A stretch of DNA of 64,000 nt from Anoplopoma fimbria (taxonomy: Eukaryota; Chordata; Actinopteri; Perciformes; Anoplopomatidae), in NCBI RefSeq assembly GCF_027596085.1, contig NC_072467.1:8919476-8983475 (forward strand), read 5' to 3'. The position numbers were made by a program, and so were the translations under genes. The number at the start of each line of letters is the position of its first letter. Position 1 is the stretch's first letter. Below are positions 1 to 64,000 of the stretch, one piece after another. Below the pieces are notes generated by a model. It searched no databases. It was not told the origin of the DNA and saw only the letters and a program-made list of their open reading frames with translations.

Positions 1-1263
1 TCTATAAATAAGCAGAGATGAGAGAGCTAAAAAGGCAGACAGGATGGTCAATAGTGCTGGGGGTGAGAGAGAGAGAGCGAGAGAGAATACACAGTGTCAA
101 GCTCCAGCTCCCCTACTGGGGGCAGAACTCTGGCAGGAGGCAGCAACTCAAGGCTAGGCTGCCCTGTGTGGATAACACGTTCTCCTTCAGTGGTGAGGTC
201 ACTGTTGTGTTTAACCCCAAAGACACTGTCCCAGTTTGTCCACCAGTGGTTCTGTTGGCCATAAAGCCCATGTAAACATGTAGATGCATAAACAGATAGG
301 TGACAATTAAAAAAAAGTCCTGGATAAATCTGTTTAGTAACAAATGCAGATGCTTTTATACAGAATAAAGGGGCTCACTGAATAGTTTGAGTACTAAATA
401 GATTTGACTCATGTGCTATGGCCTTTGCAGTCAACCCAGCTGTTTACCTATTAGAGTTTGGATTGATATGTGTATCAAACTTCCAAAAGTGGGAATATCT
501 TTTGGAAGAATCATGTTCCTCCAAAGAAGTTCCTTGGAGAATCAGTAACAGGGCGAATTGAAGCTGTTATGGTGGCCCAACACTTGACCAAGCCATATTA
601 CGTTGTCTTTGTCTTCCATCTGTATGTGTCAGGGTGTTCATAAAAGAGATGGAGGTTTGGCAAGTAGTGCTACAACACACAAGCATCAGCGAAGGGTGAG
701 ATAATGCTTTGTCTAGACAGTCAGAAGTCATTTCATTAGCCAGCGATTTGGGCCTCACCTTCCAGTCCTGCAGACACTGGGATATCCAGTAAAGAGACAG
801 GGTCATCAGAGCGTCTCGGTCTGTGTCGGTAGCCATTAGGCCTCAGGATGTAGTCCAAATATATCCAGGCCAAGGATCATCGACCAGACAGACCTGACTA
901 GGCGATGGCTGGGTAATATATTTAGACTTATAAGCCAGATTTTTTGTATTTATTTTTTACCTCAACCTATAATCGTTTTATATAATGATTTGTAAAAATG
1001 CACAGAGCTTTGAGCAGAGGCATGGTTGAGTTGAATGACAAGCAGGTTTTGTATTAAAAGACTACTTGTAATTACAAAGGACTCTTTGGCAGGTTTGGTG
1101 GTCTCTAAAGGCGTCCTCATCAATACTCTCTGTCATGTTGTCAGCGGAGTATAAATGACGGGTTTAATAAAAGAGAGCAAACAGAAGCAGGTCACAGGCT
1201 AGAATGTGAGGGCCACTCGTGGCCCCTCTCTCCACGCTCTGTTCTCCTTCCCTCCCTTTTCAG
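1..1263. other. Upstream noncoding DNA (hipk2 intron 1 or intergenic)
   Basis: No recognisable exon on the plus strand. A short (GA)n run lies at 64-86. The minus strand has a 26-codon ATG-to-donor segment at 759-836, treated as a finding only. Confidence 0.5.
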
Positions 1264-1580
1264 TCCATCTCTCGCCCTCGGATGGCATGCAGAACGGCCC
1301 TGATCCTCCCAAAAAGAAGATTAACAAAGCCCTGACAGAGAAGTAATCTCTCTGAAAACATTGACTCCTACCATTTCAACATGCTGCCTCTAAACATTGG
1401 AAAATGCCTTGCTGGTATGCTTAATTGCAGTATGTGGGACACACAGTGTGCCTTTAGGTATGCTAAATGGAAAGCCTTGGCTACTGAAGGCATTCCAACA
1501 TTGTAAATGTGCAACAATGGACCCTTACAATTTTGTACTTGGCAGGTTCAGAAATTCAAATAAACTTCAAGAGGACATTT
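1264..1580 (+). other. Candidate terminal exon of an unidentified gene or alternative transcript
   Basis: A strong acceptor (pyrimidine-rich run 1226-1260, then CAG at 1261-1263) precedes a 26-codon open stretch in the frame starting at 1266. It includes SDGMQNGPDPPKKKINKALT and ends at TAA 1344-1346. AATAAA follows at 1559-1564, with GT-rich sequence beyond. This is the form of a last coding exon plus short 3' UTR. I do not recognise the peptide. It lies before hipk2 exon 2, so it could end an upstream gene, be nested in hipk2 intron 1, or be chance. Confidence 0.3.
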
Positions 1581-57890
<56,310 letters not shown>

Positions 57891-57904
57891 CAGTCTCCTG
57901 TTTC

Positions 57905-57908
<4 letters not shown>

Positions 57909-57989
<81 letters not shown>
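57909..57989 (+). repeat. (GT)n microsatellite at the hipk2 3' end
   Basis: About 81 bp of pure GT starting about 35 bp after the distal ATTAAA. Confidence 0.98.
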
Positions 57990-57993
<4 letters not shown>

Positions 57994-59429
57994 TTGTTGA
58001 GAGTGCCTTAGCACCAATTTTAATACATCAGAAAGGAAATAAAAATATACAATAATGCAAACATACTACACATTATACCACCAAAATGTTTAGGTTTTTT
58101 AAAGACATTTAAAGGCTATGCACACAGGTGTTTGCACTTATTTAACTTATACACCCTGTTGAAGTGGACCCAAGCAAGAGACTGAATCCAGCATTGGAAG
58201 AAGGTTCTGTTCTCTGGCGTAAGTCATTATAGAAGTAGCACTACTTAAAAAAATACTATGTAGAAATACTAAATTACCAGGAAAAGTCCAAAAATCATGT
58301 ACAAATACTGTGTGTGTCAAATACTTAAAGGCGCTCATGACAGAGACACATGGCTAATGTGAGTGTTGTATATTGTATTAGAGGATTGTTAATACTGATG
58401 CATTAATTATTAAGTTGAATTATATTCTAATAGCTGGTCGAGGTAGAGCTCCTTTATTTACTTTTTTATGCTGTTGGGTAGCTACAATATTTATCATAAA
58501 CACATCATACTGTATTTTTTAATGTCAAATCTTAATCTCGAAAGTCACTGTTACTGTCAAATGAATGTCGTCGGGTAAAAAGTACAATGCAATATTTGCC
58601 TCTGGAATGTAGGGGACTAGGAATAAAGTAGCATAACCTGATAAAGGTAGAAGTACCTCAAAACTAAATACAGTGGTTAGGTTAGTTACATTCCATCATA
58701 GGCTGTCAGCTTCGTTTATAATCTTATTTTAATAATCTTATATTCGTTTATATAAGATTATTGGGTTTTTTCCATGTTTTGAAAAGAGACATTTTAGGAT
58801 TTTATTTTGCATTATACCATGGTTCACACAATACCAGCTAAATGTTCAGATTGTAACGATCACATATTTGAAAGCCAAAATAACATCGTAGGTCACGCTA
58901 TTCTACCACCAGGTGGCGGTGTGCAACCAAAATGCTGACGTCCATCATCCTGGACCTGACGTGATTAGGTTATGCTGATCATCAAGATTTATTTTCAACC
59001 ACAAAACCTTGCTAAACACGATGTTTACATCATATACTCAAACCGTGCTGGACATTTGGGGCATATACTGCCTGACTGAGGAAGTGTGCATCATTGTTGT
59101 GTCCTGTCAGAAAGGTTTTTAAATAGATTTTAAAATGCTAATGTCATTGTAAATGAATAAGCACAGGAGACTCGGCTGCACCAAAAAAAATGAATAATTG
59201 CAGAACAGTAAACGGTGCCACTTTGATGACTTGCATTATGATTTCTTTCAGCATGACTAGTCAATGGGTAAACTCTTTTCAGCCAGTAAAAAAAGCTGCC
59301 ATTGATATGTCCATCCGTGGCTATACCTTGTTTAAGTGCATCATCGCATGAGGCAACGTTGCCGTGGAAGCCGCAGACGCCAGTCGACCAGGACCAACCT
59401 AATTTTAAAAGCCCACTTTGACCGAAACG
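57910..59429. other. Intergenic spacer between hipk2 and the next gene
   Basis: About 1.5 kb holding the (GT)n tract, a repeat fragment (58220-58702) and a CTCF-like motif at 58906-58921. The 111-codon minus-strand frame across 59130-59465 is not supported as a gene. Confidence 0.6.
58220..58702 (+). mobile_element. Teleost interspersed repeat fragment, downstream of hipk2
   Basis: Features such as GTAGCACTACTT, CAATATTTGCCTCTGGAATG, AATAAAGTAGCATAA, AGTACCTCAAAACT and a final TTAGTTACATTCCATCA follow the pattern of a widespread teleost non-autonomous repeat rich in AGTAC motifs. Boundaries are approximate and the class uncertain (possibly hAT-like). Confidence 0.45.
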
Positions 59430-59437
59430 AGCTGCAG

Positions 59438-59550
59438 CCAATGAGAGCCGGTTCGGTAAATGCATGAACCAATCAGATCAGCCGGGGGGCGGGACTAACC
59501 CAATCCTCGGGACCAGAGAAGGTAACTGTTACCAAAAGAGTGTCAGATGA
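59438..59550 (+). promoter_or_regulatory. TATA-less promoter of the downstream gene
   Basis: Three CCAAT boxes (59438-59442, 59469-59473, 59500-59504) and a GC box GGGGCGGG (59486-59493) lie within 70 bp in a locally CpG-containing stretch, just before a noncoding first exon with a strong donor. This is a typical NF-Y/Sp1 promoter layout. Transcription start is inferred to lie between about 59530 and 59620. Confidence 0.6.
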
Positions 59551-59559
59551 ATGCAAGCT

Positions 59560-59704
59560 AGGAGCCCATGCACAGTACGTTTACACTGAAATAACTTCAC
59601 ACGCAGGCAGCTGGTTAAAACCGAATTTGATTTCTTCCAAGGATCATTTACGCAACCCAGACAAAGGACATTAACAGAGTTGGAGCTTCCCCTTTTTTTT
59701 TTTG
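59560..59704 (+). other. Noncoding first exon of the downstream gene (start approximate)
   Basis: The end is set by a consensus donor TTTG|GTAAGT at 59705. It pairs with the strong acceptor at 60673. No coding frame leads through it. The 5' end is a guess from the promoter. Confidence 0.45.
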
Positions 59705-60673
59705 GTAAGTCTGAATGCGCAGCTATGAGCAGGCTGACAGGAATGGCTGGGGGGGGGGGGAGAAAGGGGGAGAGAAAAAAAAAATCCTGTTATCTTTGCA
59801 CTGAAAGCTAGCTATGGGAAATACGACCAAAGCATGTTAGCTGACCCGTTTGTAGCATTGATGAGAAAGATTAGCGGCCACATGAGCGTTAAACCTGCAT
59901 GTAAAGGAGACGGGATGCAGGACAAGAGACGGTACTGTGTCATGATGAGAGAGAGACTGGAAGCTAGCCATGCAGCCGGGGGATGAAGCCTGAGCTGGTC
60001 CTCTTTAGCCTCACTCACCACGTTGTAATGTTGTTTATTTAGAGCCAGTTAGGTGGTTTGAGTTTATTTGACTAATGTTATTAACGTTAGTTTATAGTGA
60101 CTGATCATGTGCCTAATATGTGCTAGGTTTCTTTCACAATGTAAAAACAAACCCCCCCCCAAATTTTTGTTATTTATTTAACCATATTTTATTTTTTATT
60201 TTTTTTATGCCATTCTATCTCTGTGGAAATATGCATGTTCTGTTCTGATTATAAGCAGTAATATACGATAGATATGTGTGTTTTAAATCCATAACAAACA
60301 TATTTAACTTTAAAATCCAAAGTACCACTGTATTATTTGTTTATGAAAGGCCCAGTGCATATATTACGTTAACATGTAGATAATAAGATAAAAATATCAA
60401 TGGCTATTTGACTCTGAAACATTCATTTTCAATTCCAGAAGAATGACCTTGCAGCTGACCCATTTTTCCCTGTTGTTATTATGGGATTTACCGGTTGCCA
60501 TTATTGTGTGCTTTGAGAAAGTCACCATAAATAGAGTGTGTGCTTATGTGTACTTCAGTGGTTGTTCCCAGTTAATGGCTGATTAATGAAGTGATGCTCA
60601 AGTAGTAAAAGAAAACATGGTTGCTTTGTTTTGAGTGTCACACTGTTGCTCTTTTGGTTTTTTTTTCCAACAG
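59705..60673 (+). other. First intron of the downstream gene
   Basis: 969-bp GT-AG intron with a poly-G run near 59750-59760 and AT-rich body. Nothing else seen. Confidence 0.5.
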
Positions 60674-60966
60674 CCATTCTTCATTGCGAGCACATGTTAT
60701 GGAAGGAGGGGCCTTGGACTAAAGGAGACCAAACCAGGCAGCCTGAAATAAGCCAAAACCTTTATTGTCTCTTCGGAATGAATCTTCTCTTCTTAACTGG
60801 ATGAAATGCCTTGACCGTACCCCCCACCGTACCATGGCAGGTTTAGTCTCCTCTGTGGGTTTAGTGGTGATGCTCAAGGCTCTTATGCTTGCCCATGGCC
60901 AGCATGCAGTGTTTCTGGGGATGACGGTGTTGGTAACAGTGATCGCGGCTGACTCACCTGTTGCAG
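60674..60966 (+). CDS. First coding exon of an unidentified gene with hydrophobic N-terminus
   Basis: Acceptor TTTTTTTTTCCAACAG at 60673 and donor GCAG|GTAAGA at 60967. The ATG at 60834 sits in an ideal context (ACCATGG) and opens MAGLVSSVGLVVMLKALMLA followed by HGQHAVFLGMTVLVTVIAAD and SPVAG, ending in phase 1. An in-frame ATG at 60801 would add 11 residues (MKCLDRTPHRT). The start has either a signal peptide or two closely spaced hydrophobic segments, suggesting a secreted or membrane protein. I do not recognise the family. The remaining exons lie beyond the window. In mammals the neighbours of HIPK2 include TBXAS1, but this start does not resemble that protein. Confidence 0.5.
60694..60804 (+). 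other. Upstream ORF in the leader of the downstream gene
   Basis: A 36-codon frame starts at ATG 60694 and ends at TGA 60802-60804, overlapping the ATG at 60801 as ATGA. It could reduce translation or allow re-initiation at 60834. Confidence 0.4.
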
Positions 60967-61379
60967 GTAAGAGAACACCTTTTGCTGACTCACACAACAT
61001 GATCCACTCATTTGTACCTTATGTTGCATAACTGTCAAAGCATCTTGTACAGTATTCATTTAGCTTTGAGCTACATTTCTTTGAGCATTGACCAGTAATA
61101 GACACGGAGTTCATTTCAATTTGAACTGGTGGCGTGGTAGAGATCATTTTGAAGGACAAAAAAAACCATTAGTGTTTTACATTTTAGTATAAGAGGTGCA
61201 AATTAACAAATGTTAAAAATAGTTAATATAGTGAATATTTGCGGTACAGTAAGGCCCACATATTGTAAAACCACCCAGTATTTTACGGTGTGTATATACC
61301 ACTTAATCTAACTGAATAGCTACATAGATTGCACTCGATTGAAAGTAAACATGAATGTTACGTAAACCTGCTGAGTGTT

Positions 61380-61459
<80 letters not shown>

Positions 61460-64000
61460 GTCGAATGTGTTAATGGCGTCCAGGATCAATCCAACAAAGG
61501 CATAAGTAAAATCTTTGTCTTTATGGATTAGTTTCTGGTTTCTCTTGGCCTTGAGAATTGGGTTAGAGAAACATCAGAAGCTTACAGCCATCCCTCTATT
61601 CTCTATACTGCTTGTCCAATGCAGAGTAGCAGCAAATAACAAAATTCAACCATCTTCCTATATATATATATATTTTATTTTTTTCTTGAACCTTTATTTA
61701 CCCCCGGTAGGTTAGCTAAGAATGAATGCTAATTGACATGTTAACACACATCCACATCTAAGAGATGCTTGGAACAACCGCAGTCTTGTTTGGGGGCTTC
61801 TGAGCAGCTGCACTGGAAGAGATGGGTTTGTTCTGTCTAACCAGCGACCTCCAGTCATAAGATTGCTGTATTCAGGGCCACTGTTACCAACTCTTCTGCT
61901 TAAAGCTGGTCATCTCCTTAATACAAAGACATAATAGATGACATACGGCCTGCAGTTTGTTTTGCCTTAAGTTTAGTTGCGCATGTTGTTTGAAACAGAA
62001 AAGTCTATGTCTGATAATTTACCTCAGAATGAACTAACTAATGTCTCGATTTTAATGGGAACAAAGTCAGGGCTGCTGCGTCATCTTGGATAGGTGACAT
62101 TCATTATGAACGCACTCGTGTTTGATTCTGGATTTTCACAGGAGGTGAAGTGGCTCGATCCCCACAGTACACCGTCAGTAGCGTTAAACCACTTTCCAGT
62201 AATTAGGGAAAGAGAAAGGGTCTAAATCCTTCCACTTGATGGGTGTTTTCCCCGGGCTTACTTTTATAGATAGTGACATGATCCACACACCCATCCCCCT
62301 ACACATTGCCCAATGAAAAGAAAACATTTAAGAGCAACCAAAAACTCATGTTAGTACATGAAATAGGATTATGAAGTAAATGCCAGGGTGGAAGCTTTGT
62401 GCAGAAAATCAGGAATTAGTAAATCTTACAAAGAACACCAAAAGCTTTTTCTAATTTGACAGCCATTAATGTGGGCTACCAACTGTCTGCAGTTGACCGC
62501 TGATGCATTTGTCTGGCCCTCATAAAAGACCCCAAGTCAAATTTCAGATTTTGTTTGACCAGCAACCTGGTGTAGACAAAATACAGCTAAGCCATAGTTT
62601 GAACTGTTGCATAATAAGAACGTTTTGATTATTTTGTAAAAGGTATATTGCCTCCTGTTTCTGCCATTTTGCCTTTTCCTATCATTTGAAATATGATTTT
62701 ATTTCCCAAGTTTCGTCTCTATCTGTCGAAGACAGTTGTACAACAAAGCTTGCAGACAATTGTTTTCCATGGAATGTAGGATATTGACTTTGCATTTGTC
62801 ATTATTTTCCTGGTGTCTTGCTCATTGAGTCGGTGACTAAGACGCGGCCTGCTGTCACATACTTTGCTGATGATTTTTGTAATCACAAAATGTCTCAAAC
62901 TGCGTAGTTGAATGGGCACCCATTTTGCTCTGGCATTTTTGTTGGATTTATGTTTCATCTCTTATGAGAACATGTCTTCTGCGAAAGAAGAGAAGCTGGT
63001 CTTATTGATATTTCCACATCATTTTGCTGATCATAATAAGATTAATGCACCACTTTTATGATCATGTAACAGACAGTTTTCCTGTGTCAGACTGCAAACC
63101 ATTGCATCACAAGAGCATACATTTATCAGACACGGTTTGGACTGTGTGCCTTTTTAATCACTTTAAATTATTGCTGCTCAATAGGAACATCAATTTAATA
63201 AGAAGAATTGTAAGTAAAAAAAAAAAATACACTAAAATAAACACTTTACAATAAGAGTCTGTCTTTTGTAAAGTCTTACAGTTTCAAATGTGTGCTGTAA
63301 TACATGTTTGCATTATTTGTAAGAGTTTGTTCAACACATTAGGACTTAAAGATTACACTTTTACAAGCCAAGTGAACAGAATTTTTTTTTTTCAAGCTTG
63401 TTTAACGTCCATTTTCAAATATTTTTTAAACATCTTTAACATCAACAAAAGGCGCTGGCTTAGCTTACTTCACTAAATGAAAGCACTAAGATCAGTGCTG
63501 TTACAGCCGGTTGGTTGATAGACTTTTATTTTATGATGAATGCGCCTTTCGCTAAAAAGTGTAGGTAACAAGGGGATGAGGTGAAATTGCCATTTGTTGT
63601 CATTAACTGATCATTACAAGAGCTTCACTGTAGGATTGACGAGGCCATCTTTGGTCCTTGGTGTTAAAACATCACTGCTCTGGTTGTAATTTTGCCTGTA
63701 ACTACTGCCTGTTTCTTTGAACGTGCAGTCATATTCATATTTAAGATTCTTGGCTTTTTACTCTCAGCTACACATAAACCAATGTCGTTTTAGGTACTTA
63801 ATGTAGTGATATCAAGTTTAATATGGCTTTATATCTCACAATGTGAAGTGAAATACTGCCAATAAGTGGGAACTGTTCTTTCTGTTGAATCAGAGGGAGA
63901 GAGAGAGGATTAATAATGCAAAGACCGAACACTGTTTCATCTTAGACAAGATAGCCCTCTCCTGTTTGAGAAAACTACAGATTTATAATTATAGTTATGT
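60967..64000 (+). other. Probable intron of the downstream gene to the window end
   Basis: About 3 kb with one (GT)n tract and otherwise AT-rich sequence. No further exon could be supported on either strand. Confidence 0.5.
61378..61456 (+). repeat. (GT)n microsatellite
   Basis: About 70 bp of pure GT after an imperfect start, in the intron of the downstream gene. Confidence 0.97.

Noticed and set aside
59130..59465. 111-codon minus-strand frame upstream of the next gene
   Set aside because: No conserved domain or splice support; overlaps a promoter region on the other strand.
62140..62206. Possible exon after TTTTCACAG at 62149
   Set aside because: No suitable donor follows and the frame meets stops; no support.

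Overview
This is nuclear DNA from a teleost fish, very probably a percomorph. The evidence is spliced vertebrate coding exons with GT-AG introns, many long (TG/CA)n microsatellites, and at least three interspersed repeats of types common in percomorph genomes. No bacterial, phage, organellar or CRISPR-type sequence was seen.

The window is dominated by one plus-strand gene, the fish ortholog of homeodomain-interacting protein kinase 2 (hipk2). Fourteen coding exons (numbered 2-15) run from 4099 to 52060. All intron phases agree, and together they give an uninterrupted 1231-codon frame from the ATG at 4101 to the TAG at 52058-52060. The acceptor phase at 4099 fits an upstream exon 1 that would add a few residues, as in mammals; I did not find that exon here. 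The kinase domain is split inside the activation segment by a 30.7 kb intron (5270-35979). The C-terminal half (homeoprotein-binding region, SUMO-interacting motif, autoinhibitory tail) is packed between 41663 and 52060. A long 3' UTR follows, to about 57.9 kb.

Layout: 1-4098 is upstream DNA or hipk2 intron 1, with one candidate terminal exon of unknown identity near 1264-1580. 4099-5269 holds exon 2. 5270-35979 is the giant intron, with eight long (TG)n tracts all in the same orientation, a (TA)n tract, a LINE/SINE-like fragment near 5.9-6.25 kb and a percomorph repeat near 32 kb. 35980-52060 holds exons 3-15. 52061 to about 57890 is the 3' UTR. About 57.9-59.4 kb is a short intergenic spacer with a repeat and a CTCF-like motif.

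From about 59.43 kb a second plus-strand gene begins. It has a TATA-less promoter with three CCAAT boxes and a GC box, a noncoding first exon ending at 59704, and a second exon (60674-60966) that opens a hydrophobic N-terminus. I could not identify this gene; the rest of the window (60967-64000) looks like its intron.

No wholly new biological system is evident. The points most worth checking are the array of same-strand (UG)n tracts in the giant hipk2 intron, an in-frame stop-free 120-nt intron just after the kinase domain, the unidentified terminal exon upstream, and the unidentified downstream gene.
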